A program made the translations under genes and the position numbers. This document shows, piece after piece, positions 8,007 to 15,906 of a DNA stretch of 64,000 bases (positions within the stretch are counted from its first letter, which is position 1; each line of letters starts with the position of its first letter). The stretch lies in the NCBI GenBank assembly GCA_963851025.1, contig CAWKOA010000012.1:1-64000 (forward strand), written 5' to 3'. A model generated the notes under the pieces. It was not told the DNA's origin, made no database searches, and saw only the letters and a list, made by a program, of their open reading frames with translations. Origin of the DNA: RYN-230 sp963851025 (lineage in GTDB: Bacteria; Actinomycetota; Actinomycetes; Streptosporangiales; Streptosporangiaceae).

Positions 8007-8450
8007 ATGTTGCTGACCACCTTTGACCCCTTCACCAGGGACTTCGACCGGATGATCAACCGGGCTTTCGGCCCGGCCTGGTCCTCCTTCCGCCCGGGCA
8101 CCGCCGCGGGCATGCCGATGGACGCCACCCGCACGGCGGACGGCCTCGTGCTGCGCTTCGACCTGCCGGGCATCGACCCCGCCAGCATCGAGGTCACCGT
8201 GGACCGCGGCGTTCTCACCGTCAGCGCCAAGCGGGACGAGGAGCTGGCCGAGGGCGAGAAGCCGTACGTGCGCGAGCGCGTGACCGGCACGTTCTCGCGC
8301 CGGATCCGGCTCGGTGACGCGATCGACTCCGCCGCGGTCGAGGCCGGTTACGAGCACGGAGTGCTGACCGTGCGGGTCCCGCTCGCCGAGGCGGCCAAGC
8401 CGCGCAAGGTCGAGATCCAGGCCGAGGCGCCGAAGGGCCTCACCGCCTGA
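8007..8450 (+). CDS. Hsp20/alpha-crystallin small heat-shock protein
   Basis: A 147-residue ATP-independent chaperone that holds unfolding proteins. The alpha-crystallin domain spans about 38-135, with LRFDLPGIDPASIEVTV and the closing GVLTVRVPL motif. The start at 8007 is chosen because GGAGG lies eight bases upstream and it gives the usual MLLTTFDPF N-terminus; an upstream in-frame extension has no ribosome site and unusual composition. It is followed 136 bases later by a HspR-like MerR gene, a common regulator pairing. Confidence 0.93.
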   Translation: MLLTTFDPFTRDFDRMINRAFGPAWSSFRPGTAAGMPMDATRTADGLVLRFDLPGIDPASIEVTVDRGVLTVSAKRDEELAEGEKPYVRERVTGTFSRRIRLGDAIDSAAVEAGYEHGVLTVRVPLAEAAKPRKVEIQAEAPKGLTA

Positions 8451-8586
8451 TCGCGCACCTCATGACGCGCTAGCCAGTGACATGCGGGCCGATCGGCCCC
8501 GAGGCTGGCCAGCGCAGGCCATAAGATTCACATCGCCGGGCCCGGGCAGCCAGCTGCCCGGGCCCGCGGTCAGTATGGAGACAGTC

Positions 8587-8898
8587 ATGCCGTCGCTGCC
8601 GTTCGAGGACGAGGACCTGCCGCTGTTCACCGTCGGGCAGGTCTCCGCCATGCTCGAGATCCAGCAGGCCTTCCTGCGCCGCCTCGACCGCTTCGACGTG
8701 GTCCGGCCGTCACGGTCCTCCGGCCAGCAGCGCCGGTACACCCGCAACGAGATCGCCGTGGTCCAGTACGTCGTGCGGCTCAGCGACGAGGGAATGACAC
8801 TGCCGGCGATCCGCCGGATCCTGGAGCTGGAGCACCGGATCAGGGAACTCGAGGTGGAGTGTGACGCGCTCCGCGAGGCGCTGCGCGAAGCGCGCTAG
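8587..8898 (+). CDS. HspR-like MerR-family regulator
   Basis: A 103-residue MerR-type protein. The winged helix covers residues 12-75 (LFTVGQVSAMLEIQQAFLRR; SGQQRRYTRNEIAVVQYV), followed by a short coiled coil (HRIRELEVECDALREAL). It lacks any ligand-binding extension, as in HspR. Position after hsp20 suggests heat-shock autoregulation (inference). The start at 8587 has GGAG six bases upstream; ATG at 8575 is an in-frame alternative adding four residues. Confidence 0.82.
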   Translation: MPSLPFEDEDLPLFTVGQVSAMLEIQQAFLRRLDRFDVVRPSRSSGQQRRYTRNEIAVVQYVVRLSDEGMTLPAIRRILELEHRIRELEVECDALREALREAR

Positions 8899-8899
8899 C

Positions 8900-8937
8900 G
8901 GCTGGGCGCGCGGCAGACGGGAAGACTGCGCCCAGCC
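8900..8937. terminator. Bidirectional terminator hairpin
   Basis: A perfect 10-bp stem, GGCTGGGCGC at 8900-8909 paired with GCGCCCAGCC at 8928-8937, has an 18-base loop. It fills the whole gap between the converging HspR-like gene and dcd, so it can end transcripts from both. Confidence 0.75.
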
Positions 8938-9513
8938 CTAGACGTCGGCGCGGTAGAAGTTGAGGTAGGAGCGGGACGGCGTCGGGCCGCGCTGGTCCTG
9001 GTAACGGGAGCCGTACTTGGTCGAGCCGTACGGGTACTCCGCCGGTGAGCTGGTCCGGAACAGGCATAGCTGGCCGATCTTCATCCCGGGCCAGAGCTTG
9101 ATCGGGAGCGTGGCCACGTTCGACAATTCCAGGGTCACGTGGCCGGAGAAGCCCGGGTCGATCCAGCCCGCCGTGGAGTGGGTCAGCAGCCCGAGGCGGC
9201 CGAGCGAGCTCTTGCCTTCCAGCCGCCCGGCCACGTCGTCGGGCAGCGACACCACCTCGTAGGTGGAGGCGAGCACGAACTCCCCGGGGTGCAGCACGAA
9301 CGGGTCCTTGCCCTCGGTCTCGACCAGCCGGGTCAGGTCGGGTTGCTCCACCGCAGGATCGATGTGCGGGTAGCGGTGGTTCTCGAAGACCCGGAAGTAG
9401 CGGTCCAGGCGCACGTCGATGCTGGACGGCTGGATCAGCTCGGGGCTGTACGGATCGAGCCGGACCCGGCCGGAATCGATCTCCGCACGGATATCTCGGT
9501 CGGAGAGGAGCAC
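8938..9513 (-). CDS. dcd: dCTP deaminase
   Basis: A 191-residue trimeric dUTPase-fold enzyme. It deaminates dCTP to dUTP; in the M. tuberculosis type it also hydrolyses dUTP to dUMP. The core motif LGLLTHSTAGWIDPGFSGH includes the conserved arginine/serine loop before it (GKSSLGRLG) and the catalytic glutamate in VTLELSN. The C-terminal YQDQRGPTPSRSY closes over the nucleotide. Its close resemblance to actinobacterial DCD-DUT makes bifunctionality likely but unproven. Confidence 0.95.
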   Translation of the reverse strand: MLLSDRDIRAEIDSGRVRLDPYSPELIQPSSIDVRLDRYFRVFENHRYPHIDPAVEQPDLTRLVETEGKDPFVLHPGEFVLASTYEVVSLPDDVAGRLEGKSSLGRLGLLTHSTAGWIDPGFSGHVTLELSNVATLPIKLWPGMKIGQLCLFRTSSPAEYPYGSTKYGSRYQDQRGPTPSRSYLNFYRADV

Positions 9514-9610
9514 CCTGGCAACCTACCGGCTGGGCGCACCCTGGCGGCCAGCGCTTCCGGTACTATGTCGTGGCGACGTCAGCGAGCCCGGCTGGGCCCT
9601 GGCGGGCGTT

Positions 9611-9684
9611 GCGGGTGTAGTTCAATGGTAGAACGTCAGCTTCCCAAGCTGATAGTGCGAGTTCGATTCTCGTCACCCGCTCCA
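9611..9684 (+). tRNA. tRNA-Gly (anticodon CCC)
   Basis: Full cloverleaf. The acceptor arm pairs GCGGGTG (9611-9617) with CACCCGC (9674-9680), then U73 and an encoded CCA (9682-9684). The anticodon stem TCAGC/GCTGA flanks loop TTCCCAA, giving anticodon CCC at 9643-9645. The T-loop GTTCGATTC is canonical. This isoacceptor is partly redundant, and such tRNAs are frequent integration sites; here it borders an accessory stretch. Confidence 0.95.
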
Positions 9685-9843
9685 CACACGTAGGCCCAGG
9701 CCAGGGGTATATCCCGAGCCTGAGTCTTGATCGTTTCCGGGCACTTGCGTCCGCCGTGCCATTAACGGGCCATGCGGGCTGCATGGTGGAGCGGGATGCT
9801 CGCCTGTCTCGATCATGTCTGGCTCAACCTGCCCTCCAGCATA

Positions 9844-9890
9844 AGTGTCTATTAGCTTGACAGTTGTAGTGTCTAGTCGCTAGATATATT
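9844..9890 (+). promoter_or_regulatory. hicAB promoter and candidate operator
   Basis: A consensus -35 TTGACA at 9857-9862 and a -10-like TAGATA at 9881-9886 are 18 bases apart. The hicA GTG starts only seven bases after the -10, so the transcript is probably leaderless. A perfect inverted repeat TCTAG-TCG-CTAGA (9872-9884) overlaps the -10. A direct repeat AGTGTCTA (9844-9851 and 9868-9875) brackets the -35. These are good candidates for HicB autorepression sites. Confidence 0.6.
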
Positions 9891-9893
9891 CTG

Positions 9894-10118
9894 GTGAAGG
9901 CGCGCGAGGTGAACCGGAGGATCGAGCGACTGGGCGGTGCCATGGTCCGCCAGGTCGGATCGCACCGACGTTATGTGGTGGCCTTCACGGATGACACTGG
10001 GGTGGAAGCGAAGGCGGCGACCACGGTCCCGCAGCATCCGGGCGACATCCCGGCCGGAACCCTGCGCGCCATCGAGCGAGATCTAGAGGCGGCTTTAGGG
10101 AAGGGATGGCTGCGATGA
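9894..10118 (+). CDS. hicA: HicA-family toxin (mRNA interferase)
   Basis: A 74-residue double-stranded RNA-binding-fold toxin expected to cleave mRNA. The catalytic histidine is H24 in GSHRRYV, and the C-terminal AIERDLEAALGKGW is typical. The frame begins with GTG directly behind a promoter, without a ribosome site. It overlaps hicB by a few bases, the usual toxin-antitoxin arrangement. An intact catalytic loop suggests an active toxin. Confidence 0.85.
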   Translation: MKAREVNRRIERLGGAMVRQVGSHRRYVVAFTDDTGVEAKAATTVPQHPGDIPAGTLRAIERDLEAALGKGWLR

Positions 10119-10516
10119 GCGGCGATACGTATCGCGTAGTTGTCACCCGCGAAGACGGCCACTGGCTCGCTGACGTTCCGTCCCTGGAAGGTGCTCACAC
10201 CTACGCTCGCAGCCTGCCATCGCTGGATCAGGCGGTGCGAGAGGTCGTGGTCCTGGCGGCCGACCTGCCCGATGAGGTTATGCCCGTTCTCGTGCTGGAC
10301 TACGAGTACCACACCGGCGATCCCAGCCTCGACGTCACCGCGCAGGAGGTTCGCCAGCTACGACGCGAAGCCGATGAACTCGCCGCTGCTGCTGCTACTC
10401 GCACCGGCCGGGCCGCCGCCGAACTGGTTGCCAGGGGACTGTCAGTCCGCGATGTCGCCGCCCTGCTCGGCATCAGTCCCCAGCGCGTCTCCCAGCTCAC
10501 AGCCCAGGCAAGCTGA
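10115..10516 (+). CDS. hicB: HicB-family antitoxin
   Basis: 133 residues. An N-terminal HicB fold (TYRVVVTREDGHWLADVPSL) should bind and block HicA. The C-terminal helix-turn-helix (LSVRDVAALLGISPQRVSQL) should bind the operator upstream of hicA. The start at 10115 forms an ATGA overlap with the hicA stop; ATG at 10106 is three codons earlier and cannot be excluded. Complete antitoxin, so the module looks functional. Confidence 0.85.
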   Translation: MSGDTYRVVVTREDGHWLADVPSLEGAHTYARSLPSLDQAVREVVVLAADLPDEVMPVLVLDYEYHTGDPSLDVTAQEVRQLRREADELAAAAATRTGRAAAELVARGLSVRDVAALLGISPQRVSQLTAQAS

Positions 10517-10621
10517 GCTGCCACGACTGCTCCGAGCCGTACCAAGATCGCCGTGCAATTAGCGTGCAATTAGGCACGGTAACGAGGGATCAGTCACGGG
10601 TACTGGAACTCCACCAATTGG

Positions 10622-11302
10622 CTAGCCGCCAGGGCTGGAACCCGGGCTCACTTGGTGCGAGCTATGACGGTGGAACAGCACCCGTCCGGCCTCCCGGAAC
10701 GGCACCACCAGGTACACCGCGATACCGGCATAAAGCGCCACTGCCACTGCCGGCAGAAGGAGCCCGATGATAATCGCGATCACATACCCGATAAGGACGG
10801 GCAGGAATTTTCGCTGTGTGCTCTGCAGTTCCTCGCTCTCTCCTGCCGGTGAGTAGAGGTGCTCGTGCCGCGCGTACGCATCCAGGGCGGCCCCCAGGAG
10901 GCGGATCGTCAGGAGAGTGAGCCCGTACATGGTGACATACACCCGTTCGTCGCTGGTGTTATGCAGGGACTCCGCGACGAGCCGGGTCGGGAACGGCAGG
11001 AAGACCACCACGAGCAGGACGAGCAAGTTCAGGCGCAGGAAGAGCGAATCGGCCTGTGTGAGCCGGTCTGTCAAGGCGGTGTGGGCGAGCCACGCACCGC
11101 CGATCGTCAGGAAGCTGGTGATGTAGGCCAAGTAGGAGGGCCAGGCATGTAGCACCATCTGCAGGGGTGTGCCTGGTGGATGAAGCGCGACGTCCAGCAC
11201 AAGCAGTGTGATGGCGAACCCGAACACGCCGTCGCTGAACCCTTCCATCCGGTCCTTGCTGAGGACCCGGGGTCCGCGCCGGGTGCCTGAGTCAGCTGTC
11301 AC
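10622..11302 (-). CDS. TMEM175-family (DUF1211) membrane protein, putative K+ channel
   Basis: A 226-residue integral membrane protein with about six hydrophobic helices. The family signature FSDG is in RMEGFSDGVFGFAITLLVLD. Prokaryotic TMEM175 proteins are potassium-permeable channels, and one six-helix repeat is the bacterial form. The GTG at 11302 is the start because AAGGAG lies eight bases upstream; an upstream TTG extension lacks support. The start overlaps the stop of a small lipoprotein gene (GTGA), so the two are probably translated together. Confidence 0.82.
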   Translation of the reverse strand: MTADSGTRRGPRVLSKDRMEGFSDGVFGFAITLLVLDVALHPPGTPLQMVLHAWPSYLAYITSFLTIGGAWLAHTALTDRLTQADSLFLRLNLLVLLVVVFLPFPTRLVAESLHNTSDERVYVTMYGLTLLTIRLLGAALDAYARHEHLYSPAGESEELQSTQRKFLPVLIGYVIAIIIGLLLPAVAVALYAGIAVYLVVPFREAGRVLFHRHSSHQVSPGSSPGG

Positions 11303-11676
11303 GGCACTGTCTCCTTCGCACCGATCGGCACGCGGTAGCAATCAGTGGATCTAGGCCGACTATGCCGCTGGGCCCCCTCCAGGCTGGACAGCGAGTTCTT
11401 CAGCGCCGTGGTCTGCGACGGGAACGCGGGCTTCGCGTCGGTGGCGGACGTTTTTGCGTTGGTCTGGACTTTGGTCAGCGCGGTCTGCAGCGAGCTCAGG
11501 CCGTTCGTGCCGACGTTGATATCCCCGAGGTTGTGGACCGAGGTTTTGAGGTTGGTCGCGGCGGTGCAGTAGGCCGGGGGACTGCTGCTGCACCCGGCGG
11601 CCAGTCCGGACAAGACCAGCGCGGTGGCCGCTGGCAGCTGCATGGTGCGCGTGCCCGGTCGGTAAGCGGCTCTCAT
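11299..11676 (-). CDS. Small secreted lipoprotein
   Basis: 125 residues with a type-II signal peptide: a basic start, the hydrophobic stretch LPAATALVLSGLAAGC and a lipobox LAAGC at about residues 25-29, so it should be anchored outside the membrane. The mature part is predicted mostly helical (TNLKTSVHNLGDINV; TALKNSLSSLEGAQ). It resembles four-helix actinomycete lipoproteins of unknown role. GGAGG lies four bases before the ATG. Overlap with the TMEM175-like gene suggests a channel-associated role (inference). Confidence 0.7.
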   Translation of the reverse strand: MRAAYRPGTRTMQLPAATALVLSGLAAGCSSSPPAYCTAATNLKTSVHNLGDINVGTNGLSSLQTALTKVQTNAKTSATDAKPAFPSQTTALKNSLSSLEGAQRHSRPRSTDCYRVPIGAKETVP

Positions 11677-11883
11677 GCGTCCTCCAAGGTGGCGGCGTTC
11701 CGGCTTGCGGGTGAGCTGGTCATGCCCGGGCTCGGTCGGGTCAGCTAACTTCGCTGGCGGCTTGTAGGCGACATCTCCACGACCGTAAGCAGCAGACCTG
11801 CACCTGCCGCCAGAGGTCCTTGGTCGGCCCGGCCAGGGCTATTGGTCACAAGGCGACCGGCGGGGCGACCGTGCAGCAGCCGG

Positions 11884-12540
11884 TCAGGACTCCAGGTAGC
11901 GGAGGACGGCGAGCACCCGGCGGTGGTCGGCGTCCGACGGGGGCAGGCCGAGTTTGCTGAAGATGTTCCCGACGTGCTTCTCGACGGACTTCTCGGAAAC
12001 CACCAGGATCCCGGCGATCGCGGCGTTGGAGCGGCCTTCGGCCATCAGCGCGAGCACATCACGTTCCCTAGCGGTGAGCGTGCCGAGCCCGTCGGTGCGG
12101 CGGCTGGCGCGCAGAAGCTGCGTGACGACCTCGGGGTCGAGGGCGGTGCCCCCGGCGGCCACCCGGCTCAGCGCTTCGACGAACTCCTCGACGTCGGCGA
12201 CCCGGTCCTTGAGCAGGTACCCGACGCCTGCGGCGGCGCCGCCGGACGCCGCGCCGAGCAGGTCAGCGGTATAGCGGGTCTCAATGTATTGGGAGAACAC
12301 CAGCACGCCGGTCGTGGGGTGGTCGCGGCGGATGGCGATCGCCGCGCGCAGGCCCTCGTCCGTGTAGCCGGGCGGCATCCGCACGTCCACCACGGCGGCG
12401 TCTGGGTGGTGCTCCTCCACCGCGGCGAGCAGATCCTCGGCGTTGCCGACCGCGGCGGCCACCTCGTGGTCACTGTCGGCCAGGATTTCGGCCAGGCCCG
12501 CTCGCATTACGGCCGAGTCTTCGGCGATCACAATCCGCAT
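11884..12540 (-). CDS. NarL/LuxR-family response regulator
   Basis: 218 residues. The receiver domain (1-120) has acidic pocket residues in IAEDSA, phosphoacceptor D52 in VVDVRMPPG and the conserved lysine in LLKDRV. The C-terminal LuxR helix-turn-helix (about 145-205) shows LTARERDVLALMAEG and SEKSVEKHVGNIF. It follows the sensor kinase gene by 17 bases on the same strand, so they form a two-component pair. The output genes are not identifiable; the lipoprotein/channel pair downstream is a possible target. Confidence 0.92.
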   Translation of the reverse strand: MRIVIAEDSAVMRAGLAEILADSDHEVAAAVGNAEDLLAAVEEHHPDAAVVDVRMPPGYTDEGLRAAIAIRRDHPTTGVLVFSQYIETRYTADLLGAASGGAAAGVGYLLKDRVADVEEFVEALSRVAAGGTALDPEVVTQLLRASRRTDGLGTLTARERDVLALMAEGRSNAAIAGILVVSEKSVEKHVGNIFSKLGLPPSDADHRRVLAVLRYLES

Positions 12541-12557
12541 CGGGGGCTCCGGTCCGG

Positions 12558-13478
12558 TCAGGCGTGGGACGGCAGCTCGACGGTGACCACGGTGGGCCCC
12601 CCGGGCGGGCTGGCGACCTGCAGCCTGCCGTCCACGGTCCCGACCCGCTCGGCCAGCCCGGCCAGGCCGCCGCGGGCCTCGATGCGGGCGCCGCCGGAGC
12701 CGTCGTCGCTGACCCGCATCCGCAGCAGCCCGGGCACGTGCACGACCTCCAGCGCGGCATGCCGGGCGCCGCTGTGCTTGGTCACGTTGGTGAGCAGTTC
12801 AGCGGTGCAGAAGTAGGCGATGGTCTCGATCGCGGCCGACGGGCGCTCGGGCAGGTCGATGACCAGGTCAACGGGCACATCGCTGCGCGCCGCGAGGGTG
12901 GTCAGCGCGGTGCCGAGGCCCTGGTCGAGGACTGGGGGGTGGATGCCGCGGGCCAGGTCGCGCAGCTCGGTGATGGCCTCCTTGGCGCCGCGGTGGGCGG
13001 TGACGACCAGCTCCAGGACCCGCTCCAGGTCGGTCTGCCCGGTCCCGTCGGTCAGGCCGCGGAGCTTCTTGGTGGCCAGCCCCAGCTTCATGGCGACGGC
13101 GACCATCTGCGCCTGCGCGCCGTCGTGCAGGTCCCGCTCGATCTGGCGCAGCCTCGCGGCCGAGTCGTCCACCAAGTGGGCCCGGGACCGCTCAAGCTCA
13201 CGAACCCGCCGCGCAAACGGGCGGTGGTCGATAGCCAGGTACCAGTAGCCGACCGAGAACTGCAGCGCCGCCAGCACCAGGAAGAACGCTGCCCAGACGA
13301 TCGCCTTCGGCGTGAAGGAACCTCCCACGAGCGTAATGAAGCTGACGCCGGCACAGACAACGCCAGCGCCAATGCGCAGGCCCGCCAAGAAGCGCAGGCG
13401 GCGGTACTCCCATGACCTGATCAGAATTCTTTCGAGAACGGACCGCTGGGGAGGGACATAGTCATCCGATGCGCGCAT
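12558..13478 (-). CDS. Sensor histidine kinase (HisKA_3 type)
   Basis: 306 residues. Two membrane helices lie at about 35-52 and 58-82 with almost no external loop, then a coiled linker. The dimerisation/phosphoacceptor box RQIERDLHDGAQAQMVAVAM contains H118, and an ATPase domain (about 205-306) carries GLAGLAERVGTVDG as G-box. The ATG at 13478 is preferred because AGGAGG lies eight bases upstream. The short sensor part suggests membrane or intramembrane sensing. The membrane segment is duplicated almost exactly 546 bases upstream. Confidence 0.92.
   Translation of the reverse strand: MRASDDYVPPQRSVLERILIRSWEYRRLRFLAGLRIGAGVVCAGVSFITLVGGSFTPKAIVWAAFFLVLAALQFSVGYWYLAIDHRPFARRVRELERSRAHLVDDSAARLRQIERDLHDGAQAQMVAVAMKLGLATKKLRGLTDGTGQTDLERVLELVVTAHRGAKEAITELRDLARGIHPPVLDQGLGTALTTLAARSDVPVDLVIDLPERPSAAIETIAYFCTAELLTNVTKHSGARHAALEVVHVPGLLRMRVSDDGSGGARIEARGGLAGLAERVGTVDGRLQVASPPGGPTVVTVELPSHA
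13230..13386. repeat. Direct repeat, copy 1 (in kinase gene)
   Basis: A 157-bp segment encoding the two membrane helices of the histidine kinase. It is repeated in the same orientation at 13776-13932 with about four differences, two of them changing amino acids. Confidence 0.85.
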
Positions 13479-13748
13479 CCGGATGCCTCCTGTGACCTGT
13501 AGTGCAGCCATCTTCTCGCTCCCGATTGGCTCGCTCGCGGCCGCTGGGTCTAGGCCGCCCTGCCAAGACGTCGCTTCGCGATGGCTTGCACCAGCCTAGA
13601 CCTGGCGATCTGCTCCCGCGGATCTTGGCGCCTGCAGAAGACCGAGGAAGATCAGCAACCGGAACCCAGCCGAAGGGCGAAAGCTTCTGTGCCAGCACGA
13701 GCCTGCCAGCTCGTCTAGCACCGCCAGACCAGTGCGAGCACACCAGCC

Positions 13749-14021
13749 TCAGGTCCGGGGAGCTGCGGAGCGGACGATAGCCAGGTACCAGTAGCCGACC
13801 GAGAGCTGCAGCGCCGCCAGCACCAGGAAGAACGCTGCCCAGACGATCGCCTTCGGCGTGAAGGAACCTCCCACGAGCGTAATGAAGCTGACGCCGACAC
13901 AGACAACACCAGCGCCAATGCGCAGGCGCGCCATGGCATGGAGGCGACGGAACTCAAAACGCGGGATTATGCGTCGCATGCCGGTGCGCGACGGAGCAGT
14001 GTTGCCACCTTGTGCATTCAT
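13749..14021 (-). CDS. Stand-alone copy of the kinase membrane domain (90 aa)
   Basis: 90 residues. Residues 33-82 repeat the two membrane helices of the adjacent histidine kinase with only two substitutions over about 50 residues. The DNA at 13776-13932 matches 13230-13386 with about four mismatches in 157. The upstream leader (AGGAGG spacing to ATG) is also similar, but the cytoplasmic catalytic part is absent. It is either a degenerate paralogue or a small protein that could pair with the kinase's membrane domain and modulate it. Confidence 0.6.
   Translation of the reverse strand: MNAQGGNTAPSRTGMRRIIPRFEFRRLHAMARLRIGAGVVCVGVSFITLVGGSFTPKAIVWAAFFLVLAALQLSVGYWYLAIVRSAAPRT
13776..13932. repeat. 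Direct repeat, copy 2
   Basis: The second copy of the 157-bp repeat, 546 bases from the first. The sharp drop in similarity on the coding 3' side suggests a tandem duplication followed by loss of the catalytic region. Confidence 0.85.
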
Positions 14022-14353
14022 CGGGATTCCTCCTATAACCTGCGGTGTCCGGCCATCCCGGTCATCTGCCCCTCAATACTCGGCGGGCCCAGTCAGGAGA
14101 TACACCGGGCGGACACCCAAATCTGGGGTAGGGCTAGCACGGTCCCAGGGATGCGAGCCAGCCGCCGGCACCAGCAGTTCGCATCGAGCGGGCAGCGATG
14201 ACCACCGAACCAGGAACTGGATCGATGAACAGCTCCAGTGGGCCATTAAGCAGGGTGACAAGGGGGCAGCCATACAAGAGGAGACAGCGCACGACGGCCC
14301 GCGAGGAGTGAGGCTGGCCGCTAATCAGGCCATACCCTAAGTTTCCTTGATCG
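14022..14353. other. Intergenic, no gene recognised
   Basis: About 330 bases of lower GC than the flanks. Short open frames exist on both strands but none has a ribosome site together with recognisable composition. I see no tRNA, insertion-sequence end or strong hairpin. It lies between the duplicated membrane domain and a small membrane gene, in a stretch that looks like gene decay. Confidence 0.5.
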
Positions 14354-14605
14354 TTATTCCGGGCGTGGCCTGCGGACCTTCCCGAACACGAGATAAGCGA
14401 TCCCGCCAAACGGAATCGTGAGCCCTATGCCCATGCAGAGGATCGCCCATACCCACTTGGGCAGGTAGCGCACTTCCTCCGCCCGGGCCAGGTCAACCTC
14501 GCAGAACCCCACGAACCCGGCTGCGAGTACGAGCACCGGGATCAATACGAGGGCCTTGTTCAACGTGGTTCTCCAGACCAGTCCGCCAGTTCCCCAGTCT
14601 GGCAC
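14354..14605 (-). CDS. PLDc_N-type small membrane protein
   Basis: Up to 83 residues with two membrane helices: ALVLIPVLVLAAGFVGF, then VWAILCMGIGLTIPFGGIAY. The second helix with preceding LPKWVW and following LVFGK is the pattern of the phospholipase-D N-terminal (PLDc_N) domain found alone in many actinomycetes. The start is uncertain: ATG at 14605, or a TTG at 14563 that has GGAG seven bases upstream. No function is assignable. Confidence 0.6.
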   Translation of the reverse strand: MPDWGTGGLVWRTTLNKALVLIPVLVLAAGFVGFCEVDLARAEEVRYLPKWVWAILCMGIGLTIPFGGIAYLVFGKVRRPRPE

Positions 14606-14689
14606 AGTCAGTCGTGACGTGGCTACGCGCGGACAGCCGGGACCGTACAGCTCCCGGGCATGCCCGTGGGGGCTCGGCGGACGAGCCGG

Positions 14690-15085
14690 CTAGCGCGCCA
14701 CGCGGTGGCGGAGGTAGACGACTCTCGAGCTGAAGGTGCGGGCCTCGACGAGTTCGAGATCCACCCGGCGCTCGTGCTGGGGAAAGAACGGAAGGCCACC
14801 GCCAACCAGCACCGGGTAGACCCTGGCCCGGTACTCGTCGATCAGACCCAACGCGGCCGCCTCGGCGGCCAGGGTCGCGCCGCCGATCGCGATGTCGCCC
14901 TCCGCCGGCTCGGCTCGCAACCGCTCGATCTCCTCCGCCAGGCTGCCGGAGACCAGGCGGGCATGGCCCTGCACCGCCGACAGCGTGGTGGAGAACACCA
15001 CCTTGGGGAGCGCCTTCCAGATCGCGGCCCACTCGAGCATTGAGTCGTCGAGCGATGGATCCTGGTCGGCCCAGTCCACGACAAG
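14690..15085 (-). pseudogene. 5'-truncated RibD/DHFR-like reductase
   Basis: The C-terminal two-thirds of a dihydrofolate-reductase-family (RibD C-terminal) protein: DPSLDDSMLEWAAIWKALP, KVVFSTTLSAVQG, GDIAIGGATLAAEA and the final FSSRVVYLRHRVAR. The N-terminal 60 or so residues with the substrate and nucleotide-binding start are missing. In their place the frame runs into a CCGATG-type hexamer repeat (His-Arg repeats) and the neighbouring membrane-protein gene. It is probably a dead remnant. Confidence 0.7.
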
Positions 15086-15132
15086 ATCCCCGTGCCGATG
15101 CCGATGCCGATGCGCGATGGCGAGGTGGCTCC

Positions 15133-15642
15133 TTATCCCCGCCGGGTTATCCCGGTGACCTCCCATGCCCGACCAAGGGCGCTGCAATACAAAGCCACAA
15201 TGACGAGGACCAAAGCACGTTGCAGCGCGGTGCTCTGGGTGTTCGCCAGGAGCGCTACGGCGAGACCGAGCTGCACTGAGTAGCCCCCAGCCGAAATCGA
15301 CGCAAAGGCGATATTCAGCTTTCTGGTGCGAAAGCCGCGGGAGAAATTTCCAGCCCGCTTTGCCCTCGGTATCAGCCGTCTGGTGGCCAGCAGGCCGACG
15401 GCTGCCATTGCGAGGCTTGATAACCCGAAGACGACTGAGCCCCCGGTCAAGGCCACGATCGAGACGATGAAGATGTCTACCAGGGCAACAAACGCGCTCC
15501 CGGCCAGCACGGTTCGGTTCTCCCGAGTTGTGGGATTCGCGTCATCCGCGTTGACGACCGATACGGCGACGACCAGCAACCCCAAGATGGCAGCGGACGC
15601 GCCCGCGCTTGCGATGAAGAAGTTCTCGTAATGGCCTACCAC
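15133..15642 (-). CDS. Integral membrane protein of unknown function
   Basis: 169 residues with about four hydrophobic helices (SAAILGLLVVAVSVV; TVLAGSAFVALVDIFIVSIV; SVVFGLSSLAMAAVGLL; VQLGLAVALLAN). It begins MVGHYENFFIASAG. A basic loop (RRLIPRAKRAGN) lies between helices three and four. I do not recognise a named family. Its 3' end adjoins the truncated reductase, so the last residues may not be original. Confidence 0.55.
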   Translation of the reverse strand: MVGHYENFFIASAGASAAILGLLVVAVSVVNADDANPTTRENRTVLAGSAFVALVDIFIVSIVALTGGSVVFGLSSLAMAAVGLLATRRLIPRAKRAGNFSRGFRTRKLNIAFASISAGGYSVQLGLAVALLANTQSTALQRALVLVIVALYCSALGRAWEVTGITRRG

Positions 15643-15906
15643 AACGCTACCCTATCGGGCATCGGCGGCCATCTTGCCGAGGCGTGGCCGACCGCCTCCG
15701 GACTCGTTCAGCTCGCGGTCATGAGTCGGCGATGCTGCTGAGGAGTGCCGTGGCCGCTAGCAAGTGGCACTGAGCATGCGCCAGGCGGACGTGGGAGCCG
15801 GTCGCGCTGGGGAAATTCATTTGCGTCCCGGGTCGCCCGGCCGAGAACGTGTACCCGGCGCTGATTCTGGCAGCGACCGGAAGACATCGATTGCGGTGAC
15901 GACGCG

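Noticed and set aside
9611..9684. Attachment site with duplicated tRNA 3' end
   Set aside because: I found only a 10-base chance match (near 29777) to the tRNA end and no integrase, so no att site is annotated.
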